From NCBI GenBank assembly GCA_041395625.1, contig JAWLAE010000002.1, positions 806,001 to 870,000 on the forward strand: a stretch of DNA of 64,000 bases, given 5' to 3'. The DNA is from CADEED01 sp041395625 (GTDB taxonomy: Bacteria > Pseudomonadota > Gammaproteobacteria > Steroidobacterales > Steroidobacteraceae). A program made the translations under genes and the position numbers. Below, one piece after another: positions 39,682-47,457 of the stretch. Each line of letters opens with the position of its first letter. Positions within the stretch are counted from its first letter, which is position 1. The notes below the pieces were generated by a model. That model made no database searches, had not been told where the DNA came from, and worked only from the letters and a program-made list of their open reading frames with translations.

Positions 39682-40851
39682 AGCACCGAAGGGATTGGGT
39701 GCGCATTCGACGCGCCCGCTTTGGTGATCGAAGAAGCCGAGGTCGTAGTGCATGAAGCTGATGAGCCAGACGTTTTCGGCGACTTCGGTGATGCCGACAT
39801 CCTGGCCGGCGAAGGCGCCGCTGAGGTTGATTTTCCGTTTGCCGATGCACAGTCGCCCGCATCGCGTGACGGTGACGATGCGATCATGCAAAGGGTAATC
39901 GAGTTCGGGCAAGCCGCTGTAGGGACGCGGTGAAGGTCGATACAGCTCAGCCGGGTAGCGCATGTTGATCGCCTGATGCGGGCGCTCGCGGTTGTACTGG
40001 TCGATGAAGTGATCGAACTTGGCTTGCTGCTGCAGGAAGTTCTTGCCTGGCGGCTTGGTCGCTTCCTGCTTGAGCGTCAGGTGCATACGCTCATGTCGGC
40101 CGTTCTGCTGCGGGTGGGCGGGCTTGATGCGTTCGATCTCGATCCCTAAGCGTAACCACCACACGGAGAGTTTGCTCAGGCCGAAGAAGGCGCTGTTGCT
40201 GGCGAACGGTGTGCCGTTGTCGCTGCGGATGGCGCGTGGCAGGCCAAACTCCCGGAAGACCCGTTCAAACACGGTGAAAGCGTAGACTGCTTTGGTCGTG
40301 GCGAGCGCATCGCAGGCCAACAGATAGCGGCTGGCGAAGTCAGTGATGGTCAGCGGGTAACAGTAGCGGCGGTCGGCGAGCATGAACTCGCCCTTGTAAT
40401 CGGTGCACCACAAGTCATTGGGATCCGAGGGGCTGGATAAGCCGGTTCCCTGCGCCTTGAAAGTGGCGCGACGGCGACCCCTGCTCACCAAGCCGTGGCG
40501 ATCGAGGACGGCGTGCACGGTGCTGATGGCCGGTAGACTGACGCCCAGATCGCCATAGCGGCGGCGGATCTTCTCGCGGATCTTCGGTGCTCCCCAGCTC
40601 GAATGCTCCTTTTTGAGCTGCACGATCAGCGACTCGATCTGAAATGGCAGGCGATTTGCCTGCCGATAAGGACGCCGGGAGTGATCGGTGAGCCCTTGCA
40701 GACCGCAAGCCTGGTAGCGCGCAAAGATCTTGTAACCGGTCTTGCGCGAAATATCGAACTCGCGGCACAGGCCGGCCATCTTCTCGCCCTCAAGCAATCG
40801 GGCCACGAACCGCAAACGCTCGTCCATTTTGCAACACTCCTGCCACGGCAT
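39655..40851 (-). CDS. IS481-family DDE transposase
   Basis: A 398-residue transposase. An N-terminal helix-turn-helix (about 10-60; FVARLLEGEKMAGLCREFDI, SRKTGYKIFARY) precedes an rve-type catalytic core. The DDE triad is visible in DLWCTDYKGEF, AIRSDNGTPFAS and NGRHERMHLTLKQE, followed by YNRERPHQAINMRYPAELY, typical of IS481. The frame extends to a TTG at 40866, but ATG 40851 (MPWQECCKMDERLRF) matches family starts. There are no internal stops, so it is probably active. Confidence 0.93.
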   Translation of the reverse strand: MPWQECCKMDERLRFVARLLEGEKMAGLCREFDISRKTGYKIFARYQACGLQGLTDHSRRPYRQANRLPFQIESLIVQLKKEHSSWGAPKIREKIRRRYGDLGVSLPAISTVHAVLDRHGLVSRGRRRATFKAQGTGLSSPSDPNDLWCTDYKGEFMLADRRYCYPLTITDFASRYLLACDALATTKAVYAFTVFERVFREFGLPRAIRSDNGTPFASNSAFFGLSKLSVWWLRLGIEIERIKPAHPQQNGRHERMHLTLKQEATKPPGKNFLQQQAKFDHFIDQYNRERPHQAINMRYPAELYRPSPRPYSGLPELDYPLHDRIVTVTRCGRLCIGKRKINLSGAFAGQDVGITEVAENVWLISFMHYDLGFFDHQSGRVECAPNPFGAKVLPMSPE

Positions 40852-40873
40852 TTGCGTCTCCCGCAAATGCCGG

Positions 40874-40917
40874 AAAGTGTTACCTATGTGTCCGGAACGA
40901 TGTGTAACCTATCTGTC
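40874..40917 (-). repeat. Right terminal inverted repeat of the IS481 element
   Basis: Read on the minus strand it begins GACAGATAGGTTAC and ends GGTAACACTTT, matching the left repeat at 35 of 44 positions. It too holds two related subrepeats about 25 bases apart, the outer copy being more diverged. Confidence 0.8.
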
Positions 40918-41014
40918 GATAAGCGCAGAATCGAGTCTTGGTAGGCGATCGAGCCGCAGCGTCGACGTTCGGCTACGATACGCACTCCGTAAAACCACAC
41001 GTGCATCGCCAACT

Positions 41015-41329
41015 ATGGAACTCACCAATCTTGAAACCGTGCCCGGCAAGACGATCGTCAGGCACCTGGGTCTCGTGCAAGGCTCAACGGTACGCAGCAA
41101 ACACGCCGGCCGCGACTTGATGGCCGGCCTGAAAAACTTCGTTGGCGGTGAGCTAAAGGCCTACACCGATCTGTTGAATGAGTCGCGCGCTGAAGCAATC
41201 AACCGCATGGTTGCCCAAGCGCGCGCTGTGGGCGGCAATGCGGTCGTCAATGTGCGGTTCTCGACGTCCAATATTGCGGCCGGTGCAGCCGAGGTCATGG
41301 CCTACGGCACGGCGGTCGAGGTGCGCTGA
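41015..41329 (+). CDS. YbjQ/UPF0145 family protein
   Basis: A 104-residue YbjQ-family protein (heavy-metal-binding-domain superfamily, pentameric fold): TVPGKTIVRHLGLVQGSTVR, GRDLMAGLKNFVGGELKAY, LLNESRAEAINRMVAQARAVGGNAVVNVRF and MAYGTAVEV. Function is unproven. The ATG at 41015 begins the conserved sequence. A second YbjQ-like gene starts three bases after its stop, then an M48 peptidase gene, so the three form one unit. The IS element ends about 100 bases upstream and may have displaced an original promoter. Confidence 0.9.
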   Translation: MELTNLETVPGKTIVRHLGLVQGSTVRSKHAGRDLMAGLKNFVGGELKAYTDLLNESRAEAINRMVAQARAVGGNAVVNVRFSTSNIAAGAAEVMAYGTAVEVR

Positions 41330-41332
41330 CCG

Positions 41333-41794
41333 ATGGAACTGCTGCTGCAGCTCGGCTTCGTTGCGTTCCTGCTGCTGATCGGCTGGTCGATCGGTGGGGC
41401 GACGGAGCGGCGGCATTTCAGCGCACTCGCCAAGCGCGAGGCGGAGCTGCGTGACATTCTCGTGTTCAACGAGCGGCGACCACCAGAGGGCATCGCGTTT
41501 CGCAACGCGACGCTCGTGATGGGTTCGGTCGTGATCGGCGAGGACTATTTCAAGCGGTTCGCGGCGGGCCTCAGGAGCTTTTTCGGCGGCACATTGCGCA
41601 TGTACGAATCGCTGATGGATCGCGGCAGGCGCGAAGCGATCGTGCGTATGAAGGAAGCCGCGCGGCGTCAGGGCGCCACGATGGTGTTCAACGTGCGCTT
41701 CGAAACTTCGTCGCTGTCGGCCGATGCGGGCGATCGCTCGGGCGTCTTTTCGGCCGAGTTCATCGCCTACGGTACGGCATTGGTCCGACGCTGA
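41333..41794 (+). CDS. Membrane-anchored YbjQ-like protein
   Basis: A 153-residue protein with one N-terminal transmembrane helix (about residues 3-21, LLLQLGFVAFLLLIGWSIGG), then a YbjQ-type domain (about 45-150): FRNATLVMGSVVIGEDYFKRF, SFFGGTLRMYESLMDRGRREAI, RMKEAARRQGATMVFNVRFETS and FIAYGTALV. It is a second, membrane-bound copy of the preceding protein, so hetero-oligomers are possible. It lies between the soluble copy and the M48 peptidase. Confidence 0.85.
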   Translation: MELLLQLGFVAFLLLIGWSIGGATERRHFSALAKREAELRDILVFNERRPPEGIAFRNATLVMGSVVIGEDYFKRFAAGLRSFFGGTLRMYESLMDRGRREAIVRMKEAARRQGATMVFNVRFETSSLSADAGDRSGVFSAEFIAYGTALVRR

Positions 41795-41812
41795 GCCCAC
41801 GGGCACCGCCCC

Positions 41813-42664
41813 TTGAGCTACGAAAACCCGCAGGTTCCGCACGATGTGAACGTGGCCCGCGGCAGTCACCTGCTCGAGTTCCTGCGGCTCGGTGCGGGCG
41901 TTGCGCTAGTCTTCGGCATGGCGGCAGCGGTGCTCTATTTTGCCGGCGGCCAGCTCGCGCGTTTCATGCCATTCTCGTGGGAGCGGAGCTGGGTCGGCGA
42001 GCGCGTCATCGGTATCGAAGCCGTCGAACCCGCGGACGCCAAGGCAGACGCCGACGCGGCACAGATCAGCGAGTACCTGCAGCGGCTAACGACCCAGCTG
42101 GCGGCTAGCATGGATCTGCCGAACGACATGGTGGTGCAGACACACTACAGCAGCATGGCTGTGCCGAACGCTTTCGCCACGCTCGGCGGGCACATCGTCA
42201 TCACGCGCAAACTGTATGAACTGATGCCGAGCGAGAACGCACTGGCGATGGTACTTGCGCATGAAATTGCCCATGTGAAGCATCGCGATCCGATCGGAGC
42301 GCTCGGTGGGGCCGCGTCGCTGACGTTGCTGCTGGCGCTGGTCAGCGGCGACGCCAGCAGCCTGGGCCCGGAGCTTGCCATGCTGGTGCAACGCGGCTAT
42401 TCACGCGATGCGGAACGACGCGCGGACAGCGCAGCGATAGCCGCGCTGCGAGCCTACTACGGTCATGCCGGCGGTGCCGCGGCGGTATTCGAGCAATTGT
42501 CAGCTACGCGCGCCAGTGGGCGCTTCGACGCCCCGACCCTGCTCGCAACACACCCGACGGATACCGAGCGCATAGCGCACCTCGAGAGCGCCGCACAGGG
42601 CTGGGACGCCGCGAGCGAACCCTTGCGTCCGCTCGCGGTTCCTATTCTCAATCAAGGAAGGTGA
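41813..42664 (+). CDS. M48-family zinc metallopeptidase
   Basis: A 283-residue membrane-anchored metallopeptidase. An N-terminal helix (about 24-46) precedes the catalytic domain; the zinc motif HEIAHVKHRDP (HExxH) lies at about 148-158 and the third ligand (Glu) in YSRDAERRADSAAIAAL, as in HtpX/Ste24-type M48 enzymes. MAVPNAFATLGGHIVI upstream of the motif is also typical. The start appears to be TTG, with no ribosome site, 18 bases after the YbjQ-like stop. Genomic pairing of YbjQ proteins with M48 peptidases suggests a joint envelope quality-control or stress function (inference). Confidence 0.88.
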   Translation: MSYENPQVPHDVNVARGSHLLEFLRLGAGVALVFGMAAAVLYFAGGQLARFMPFSWERSWVGERVIGIEAVEPADAKADADAAQISEYLQRLTTQLAASMDLPNDMVVQTHYSSMAVPNAFATLGGHIVITRKLYELMPSENALAMVLAHEIAHVKHRDPIGALGGAASLTLLLALVSGDASSLGPELAMLVQRGYSRDAERRADSAAIAALRAYYGHAGGAAAVFEQLSATRASGRFDAPTLLATHPTDTERIAHLESAAQGWDAASEPLRPLAVPILNQGR

Positions 42665-42879
42665 CGACACCGCTGGAGATGTCGTGCATCGCCCCGACCA
42701 CCTTCAGAGGCGTGGCTGGCACCCTTCACTGCGCCGCACTCTGTATGGCCCAGGACGACAATCGGCCTGGAGCCGGCCGCCGCGGCGAACTCCATGCCAG
42801 GCGACGACTGGAGAAATGCACTGGCGTGCATCCTCATGTTGTAGACCAGAACGAGGCTCATTCCAGTTACGATGGCCAA
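42648..42879 (-). pseudogene. Relic of a beta-carbonic anhydrase gene
   Basis: On the minus strand one frame reads MEFAAAAGSRPIVVLGHTEC then GAVKGA, the zinc-site region of beta-carbonic anhydrases (HxxC). A frame shifted by one reads LKVVGAMHDISSGVVTFLD and stops at 42648-42650, which is the usual C-terminus (VVGAxYDxxTGxVxFL). About 90-100 residues that normally separate these are missing, and the earlier part with the first zinc Cys (CxDSR) is not found. So the gene has lost its N-terminus and middle and shifted frame. The relic overlaps the end of the M48 gene. Confidence 0.75.
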
Positions 42880-42966
42880 CAGGTGGCGTTACCTGAAATC
42901 ACCGTCTGGTTTGCGACTACGAGTCCCGCCGGTGAGATGAACTTAAGGGTGTGCCAGGAGGTCGAC

Positions 42967-43779
42967 ATGAAGATGGATTCCAGCAGCAAGCATTGGCTGA
43001 TCGCAGGCGCGATCGTCCTCGTTGTAGGCTCGGCAGGCTATTGGTACTGGCTGACGCGCCCGAGTGAACCAGAATCTGTTACCACCAATGAGGCTCCGGC
43101 TGCGCCTGCCTCGCCGTCGGTGCCGCAATACCCTATCGAAGCGAACAACGCCGTAGCTACGTTCGAGCCGTTGCCGAGCCTTGCCGACAGCGATTCCGTG
43201 TTCGTTGCCGCGCTGGAGTCTTTGCTGCCATCTGGCAGCGCCAAGCAGCTGCTGCAGCCCGAGAACGCGATCCGCCGCTGGGTCGTTACGATCGATGCCC
43301 TGCCGAAGAGCAGCATGTCGCAACGCCTCCGGCCCGTGAGCCGACTCAACGATACAGTTGCCGCTGAGGCCACCGGGGACGAGTACCTGCTGGCGCCTAC
43401 AAACTACGCACGCTATGAGCCCTACCTCGCGCTCGCGGAGCAGATCGACCCGCAAGCAGCAGTCGGGGTATACCGCCGCTTCTATCCCCTGTTCCAGCAG
43501 GCCTACGCCGATGTGGTCGATCCCGCCGGCTATTTCAACGACCGGTTGGTAGCCGTGATCGATCACTTGTTGGCAACTCGGGAAGTCACTGCGCCGATTG
43601 CGCTCGTGAGGCCCAGTGTCATGTATCAGTTCGCCGATCCTGCGCTGGAAGCCCTCTCGGTCGGGCAAAAAATGATCATCCGGATGGGACCGGAGAATGG
43701 CCGGCGCGCGAAGAACATTCTGCGCGCGCTGCGCGTGCAGTTGGCGAGCAGCCCTACGCCAGAATTGCCGACCGACTAG
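42967..43779 (+). CDS. DUF3014 domain inner-membrane protein
   Basis: A 270-residue protein with one N-terminal transmembrane helix (about residues 10-28, WLIAGAIVLVVGSAGYWYWL), a Pro/Ala/Ser-rich linker (about 30-55), then a periplasmic DUF3014 domain: FVAALESLLPSGSAKQLLQP, IRRWVVTIDALPKS, NYARYEPYLALAEQID, and the block YRRFYPLFQQAYADVVDPAG (about 155-175). The function of DUF3014 is unknown. The frame is open to 42661 across the carbonic anhydrase relic, but ATG 42967 has an AGGAGGT site six bases upstream and is certain. Confidence 0.87.
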   Translation: MKMDSSSKHWLIAGAIVLVVGSAGYWYWLTRPSEPESVTTNEAPAAPASPSVPQYPIEANNAVATFEPLPSLADSDSVFVAALESLLPSGSAKQLLQPENAIRRWVVTIDALPKSSMSQRLRPVSRLNDTVAAEATGDEYLLAPTNYARYEPYLALAEQIDPQAAVGVYRRFYPLFQQAYADVVDPAGYFNDRLVAVIDHLLATREVTAPIALVRPSVMYQFADPALEALSVGQKMIIRMGPENGRRAKNILRALRVQLASSPTPELPTD

Positions 43780-43887
43780 GTAGTCAATTACGCCTGGGCG
43801 GGATAGCTGTTAGACCAGCCCAGAATGGCTGCGGCCCGCCGACCGGGCCCCGGCGGGCAGCCGATTCGACGTTTCTCCTGGCCGGCT

Positions 43888-43916
43888 TTGACCTTGGCCA
43901 TATTCGGGATTATGGT
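43888..43916 (+). promoter_or_regulatory. Sigma70-like promoter upstream of aqpZ
   Basis: TTGACC (43888-43893), 17 bases, TATGGT (43911-43916), about 110 bases before the aqpZ ATG. The rest of the 256-base gap (43780-44035) shows no gene. Confidence 0.45.
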
Positions 43917-44035
43917 TAGCGGGCAAGGGAAGCACGCTGACCGAGTCCGGCGCAGCGGCTGCGCGCAATCAAAGAAGAACAGCCTCGCGGGCAACAAGGC
44001 AGTAGTTAAACAACTCGATAGCAGGGGAGACGACG

Positions 44036-44731
44036 ATGTCACTGAGCAAGAAACTCGCGGCGGAATTCATTGGTACGTTCTGGCTGGTGTTGGGCGGTTG
44101 CGGCAGCGCCGTACTGGCGGCCGCGTTTCCGCACGTCGGTATCGGCCACGTCGGCGTGTCGCTGGCGTTTGGCCTCACGGTGCTGACGATGGCCTATGCC
44201 ATCGGCCATATTTCCGGCTGTCATTTGAACCCGGCTGTATCGTTCGGCCTGATGATTGGCGGACGGTTTCCGGCCAAAGACCTCGTACCGTACATCATTG
44301 CGCAGGTGCTGGGCGCAATCGCTGCGGCGGCCGTGTTGCTGTTCATCGCGAGCGGCCAGACAGGCTTCGACCTGGCCGCGGGATTGGCCTCGAATGGTTA
44401 TGGCGAGCATTCGCCGGGCAAGTACACCTTGGCATCCGGGTTCGTCACAGAAGTTGTGATGACCATGATGTTTTTGCTCATCATCCTGGGGGCTACTGAC
44501 CGGCGCGCGCCAGGCGGCTTTGCGCCGATCGCCATCGGCCTCGGACTGACGCTGATCCATCTGATCAGCATTCCGATCACTAACACCTCGGTGAATCCGG
44601 CCCGCAGCACGGGTCCGGCAATGATGGTTGGTGACTGGGCGGTCGATCAGTTGTGGCTGTTCTGGGTCGCGCCCCCGATTGGCGCGGCTATTGCGGGCGT
44701 CATCTATCGGACACTTTTCGAACGCGATTGA
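44036..44731 (+). CDS. aqpZ: Aquaporin Z, water channel
   Basis: A 231-residue inner-membrane channel with six transmembrane helices and the two half-helix signatures GCHLNPAVSFG (about 61-71) and SVNPARSTGPA (about 184-194). The selectivity-filter residues look aquaporin-like (His in LIHLISIPITNTSVNPARS and Arg after NPA), so water rather than glycerol is expected. ATG 44036 has AGGGGAG about six bases upstream. It is a single gene, convergent with the lipoprotein gene across a hairpin. Confidence 0.95.
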   Translation: MSLSKKLAAEFIGTFWLVLGGCGSAVLAAAFPHVGIGHVGVSLAFGLTVLTMAYAIGHISGCHLNPAVSFGLMIGGRFPAKDLVPYIIAQVLGAIAAAAVLLFIASGQTGFDLAAGLASNGYGEHSPGKYTLASGFVTEVVMTMMFLLIILGATDRRAPGGFAPIAIGLGLTLIHLISIPITNTSVNPARSTGPAMMVGDWAVDQLWLFWVAPPIGAAIAGVIYRTLFERD

Positions 44732-44738
44732 CGCGACC

Positions 44739-44765
44739 GGGAGAGCCCCGAATCCGGGCCCTCCC
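44739..44765. terminator. Hairpin between convergent aqpZ and the lipoprotein gene
   Basis: GGGAGAGCCC and GGGCCCTCCC pair with one mismatch around a seven-base loop. There is no clear U-tract on either side, so it may act as a bidirectional transcript-end structure or a Rho-associated stem. Confidence 0.4.
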
Positions 44766-44789
44766 GTGTCCCGGCCTATGCCAGTCGTA

Positions 44790-45758
44790 CTACTTCGATC
44801 TGACGGTCAGCGGCGCCGTCAGCTCGACAGCCATCACGGTGCCGGCTGCTAACGAGACGTCGCCGCCCGTCTTCTTGGCCGCCAATGCACCGGCAGCTCC
44901 GCCGAGAATGCCACCGATGATCTTGCCCTTGTCGCCGTCGACCTGATGGCCGATCACAGCGCCTGCGACAGCGCCACCTGCGATCTTGGCGGTATCGCGT
45001 GCGGTCTCGCTCTTGCCGACCTGATCGAGCTTGCCGCGGAACGTGACGGTGGAGCCATCACCCGTATCGACCTGATCGAAAACGATACCAAGCGTGGGGG
45101 TACCACCAATCTTCTTGCTGCCCGATACGACCTCGGTAACTGACCCTTGGATTGGCGTGCCGGCAGCCAGCGCAACCTTGCCGTCGACCATGACATCCGA
45201 GGTCAGCCGACCATCCACTCGATCGCCGACCGTCGCGGTCTTGGTGCTGAGCGCGTTGACCAGTTCGATCGACAACTGCGTGCCGCTCGGCACGACCAGC
45301 GGGGCACGCGGCACTGGCGCCGCAGCGGGCGGAGCAGTTTGCGCAACTTGTTGTTTGGGCGGCTTGGCGGCTGTGACCTTCGGTGCCGCGCGGGCGGCCT
45401 TCTCTTTGGCGGCCAGCTCCGCCTCGCGCCGCGCAACGTCAGCCTCACGCTCCTTGAGCGCAAGCGACGCTTCGCGCTCGGCGAGCTCGGCCTCCTTGGC
45501 GGCAAGCTCGGCGGCCTGCGTTGCAGCGGCATCGGATTCGCTAGCCGTACTGGCGTCCTCTGCAGACGCAACGTCCGTGGTCGCACTCGCGGTCGTCGTG
45601 TCGGTTGCGAGCTCGGCTTGCGCAGTCGGTGCCGACGACTGACCGCAGGCCGACAGTGCGATGACGGCGGTCAACAACACACCAGCCTGAGCGAACGAGG
45701 GAATCAACAATGTTTTCTTCACGAGCAAGAATCTCCTTGGTTCCGAATTTGTGTTCAT
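44790..45758 (-). CDS. Coiled-coil, glycine-zipper lipoprotein
   Basis: A 322-residue putative lipoprotein. The N-terminus has a hydrophobic segment and the lipobox ALSAC (about residues 34-38). Next come a Thr/Ala/Ser-rich linker, a charged helix of roughly 11-residue repeats (AAKEAELAERE type, about 78-125) predicted to be a coiled coil, a Pro/Ala linker, a beta-rich domain (about 155-255; PSGTQLSIELVNALSTKTAT, TSDVMVDGKVALAAGTPIQG), and a glycine zipper (about 265-295; AVAGAVIGHQVDGDKGKI, IIGGILGGAAGALAAKK). The layout suggests an envelope-spanning or peptidoglycan-linking structural protein. I do not recognise a named family. Confidence 0.75.
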   Translation of the reverse strand: MNTNSEPRRFLLVKKTLLIPSFAQAGVLLTAVIALSACGQSSAPTAQAELATDTTTASATTDVASAEDASTASESDAAATQAAELAAKEAELAEREASLALKEREADVARREAELAAKEKAARAAPKVTAAKPPKQQVAQTAPPAAAPVPRAPLVVPSGTQLSIELVNALSTKTATVGDRVDGRLTSDVMVDGKVALAAGTPIQGSVTEVVSGSKKIGGTPTLGIVFDQVDTGDGSTVTFRGKLDQVGKSETARDTAKIAGGAVAGAVIGHQVDGDKGKIIGGILGGAAGALAAKKTGGDVSLAAGTVMAVELTAPLTVRSK

Positions 45759-46207
45759 TATGCACCACTACGCGGACGTCCAGTGACTGTCTGCACTAAC
45801 AGACGACGAGATAGCACCTGTCGCGCTAGGTAATTACCGAGATGCGACATGATTCGCAGACAGGCGCCCGCATAGTTAGAAACAGCTTGCAGACCAAGGT
45901 TTGACGCAGATGACGCACAGAAGTTCGAGTGGGTCAGCACGAGTGATTGCTGGCCGCATTCGTGCGAACCGCTCGCCATTCTCTGCAGCGCCTGCGCAAC
46001 CGTTGCTCCCGCCGCCGATCGGGCTCGCGGTGCAGTGCTGCAAGACAGCCCAACCTGCCCTGAGCTCGTGCGCATCGCCGGCGAACGTCCAGCGCATTCC
46101 GTACGCCTGGACTGTTCCTTTGCGATCGGTCGTCACGAAGTCACGGACGCCCATCCGGCCTCCTGCCTCAGCTACGACGACATTGCGGAAGCCTCAGACC
46201 GACGCAC
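45759..46207. other. Gene-poor stretch, 449 bases
   Basis: I see no gene I can support here. ORFs exist on both strands (a 92-codon minus-strand frame at 45876-46154 and a plus-strand frame from 45901), but they lack family features, ribosome sites or a sensible codon pattern. The stretch may hold the promoter of the lipoprotein gene and remnants. Confidence 0.5.
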
Positions 46208-47404
46208 TCATATTGATACCGTCGCAGGGTTGTAAGCCCAGATGCCGAGAGTTTCCGCGGTCATGTGCCGGTCGCGATGATAGTGCTCACTCCGGCCCGA
46301 ATGATAATTGAGTGCAGCCTCGCGCGATTTCTGTGCGACCCACGCGGTGCGTGCGTGGCGCGCATCGAAGTACCGCTGCAGCGCCACGTCGATTGTTTGA
46401 GAACACTCGAACGCGCGCGCGAGCACGACAGCGTCTTCAATCGCCATAGCCGCGCCTGAGCCCAGAAACGGCAGCATCGGATGCGCTGCATCACCCATCA
46501 AGGTCACACGGCCGCGGGTCCAAGCTGGCAGAGTCGGGCGATCGCACAACGCCCATTTGAAGAGAGCGCCGTGCGGCGTGGCACGAATGATCGTGCCGAC
46601 ATCCGGGTACCAGCCTTGGTATTCCTGCAGAACTTCAGCCACGGTCGCCGGAATCGACCAGCCCTCCTCGCGCCAGCCATCACGTTGGGCGAGCGCAACG
46701 AAGTTGACGACTCGTCCGCCGCGAATTAGATAGCGCGCAAAACTGCGATCGGGGCCAGTCGATAGACACGACGGCGGGTCGATGATCCCGGCCGGCAAGC
46801 GGTCGAAAGGCACCAGTCCACGGAACGCGATATACCCGGTAAAGCGCGGCTGATCCGGGCCGAAAATAGCAGCACGCACCGCGGAACGGACGCCATCGGC
46901 GCCTATCACGACAGCAGCCTCACAACGAGTGCCGTCCACAAACTCCATCGCGACGCTCGCACCCGCGTCACGGAGCCCCTTGAATTCGCAGCCGAGCTGA
47001 ATTGCATCAGGATCATTGGACAAGACCTGCGCCACCAGTGCCGCGTGCAGGTCGGCTCGATGAATGTGATAGTAAGGTGCGCCAAATTTCTCCAGCATCT
47101 CCGGGCCTCGCGTCAGGGAGATCATCAGCTCGCCCGTCTGCCAGTGCTTTACGCAACCGCGACCCGGTGCCATGCCATCGCGGGCCAGTGCCTCTGTCAG
47201 CCCCGCGAACTGCAGGGCATGCGTCGCATTCGGCGCCACTGTCAGCCCCGCGCCCACCTCGCCGAGCACCGCAGCCTTTTCAAAGATAAGCGGCCGGAAG
47301 CCGAATCGCTGCAGCGTGCAGGCCGCTACCAGACCCGACATGCCGGCTCCGACAATCGCAATTCGGTCATCCTTGCCAAACATGCTCGACGTCCCCCAGT
47401 TCAT
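46208..47404 (-). CDS. FAD-dependent aromatic monooxygenase, salicylate-hydroxylase-like
   Basis: A 398-residue class A flavoprotein monooxygenase. It has the Rossmann dinucleotide motif IAIVGAGMSGLVAACTL (about 15-31), the DG motif VVIGADGVRSAVRAA (about 165-179) and the GD motif GRVTLMGDAAHPMLPFLG (about 290-307). This is the fold of salicylate, 3-hydroxybenzoate and 6-hydroxynicotinate hydroxylases. The ATG at 47404 starts the frame; ATG 47383 is an alternative. Substrate is not readable and no ring-cleavage genes lie nearby. It is divergent from the VanZ-family gene. Confidence 0.9.
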   Translation of the reverse strand: MNWGTSSMFGKDDRIAIVGAGMSGLVAACTLQRFGFRPLIFEKAAVLGEVGAGLTVAPNATHALQFAGLTEALARDGMAPGRGCVKHWQTGELMISLTRGPEMLEKFGAPYYHIHRADLHAALVAQVLSNDPDAIQLGCEFKGLRDAGASVAMEFVDGTRCEAAVVIGADGVRSAVRAAIFGPDQPRFTGYIAFRGLVPFDRLPAGIIDPPSCLSTGPDRSFARYLIRGGRVVNFVALAQRDGWREEGWSIPATVAEVLQEYQGWYPDVGTIIRATPHGALFKWALCDRPTLPAWTRGRVTLMGDAAHPMLPFLGSGAAMAIEDAVVLARAFECSQTIDVALQRYFDARHARTAWVAQKSREAALNYHSGRSEHYHRDRHMTAETLGIWAYNPATVSI

Positions 47405-47457
47405 TGATCGGCATGGTACGAAACAACCAGCTCGGCCGCTGCAGTCAAATCGGTATC

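Larger units (their letters stand above)
39638..40917. mobile_element. IS481-family insertion sequence, apparently intact
   Basis: About 1.28 kb bounded by imperfect 44-base inverted repeats (35 of 44 positions identical by my alignment) around one intact transposase gene on the minus strand. Each end carries two copies of a TCCGGA(C/G)ACAT-type sequence 25 bases apart. The outer few bases and a target duplication could not be settled: the flanks (AAGGTCTGTTCCG on the left, GATAAGCGCAG on the right) show no clear direct repeat. It lies between tRNA-Pro and the YbjQ-family genes. Confidence 0.85.

Noticed and set aside
45876..46154. 92-codon minus-strand ORF in the gene-poor stretch
   Set aside because: No ribosome site, no hydrophobic or conserved pattern, and rare-looking composition; reported only as part of the gap.
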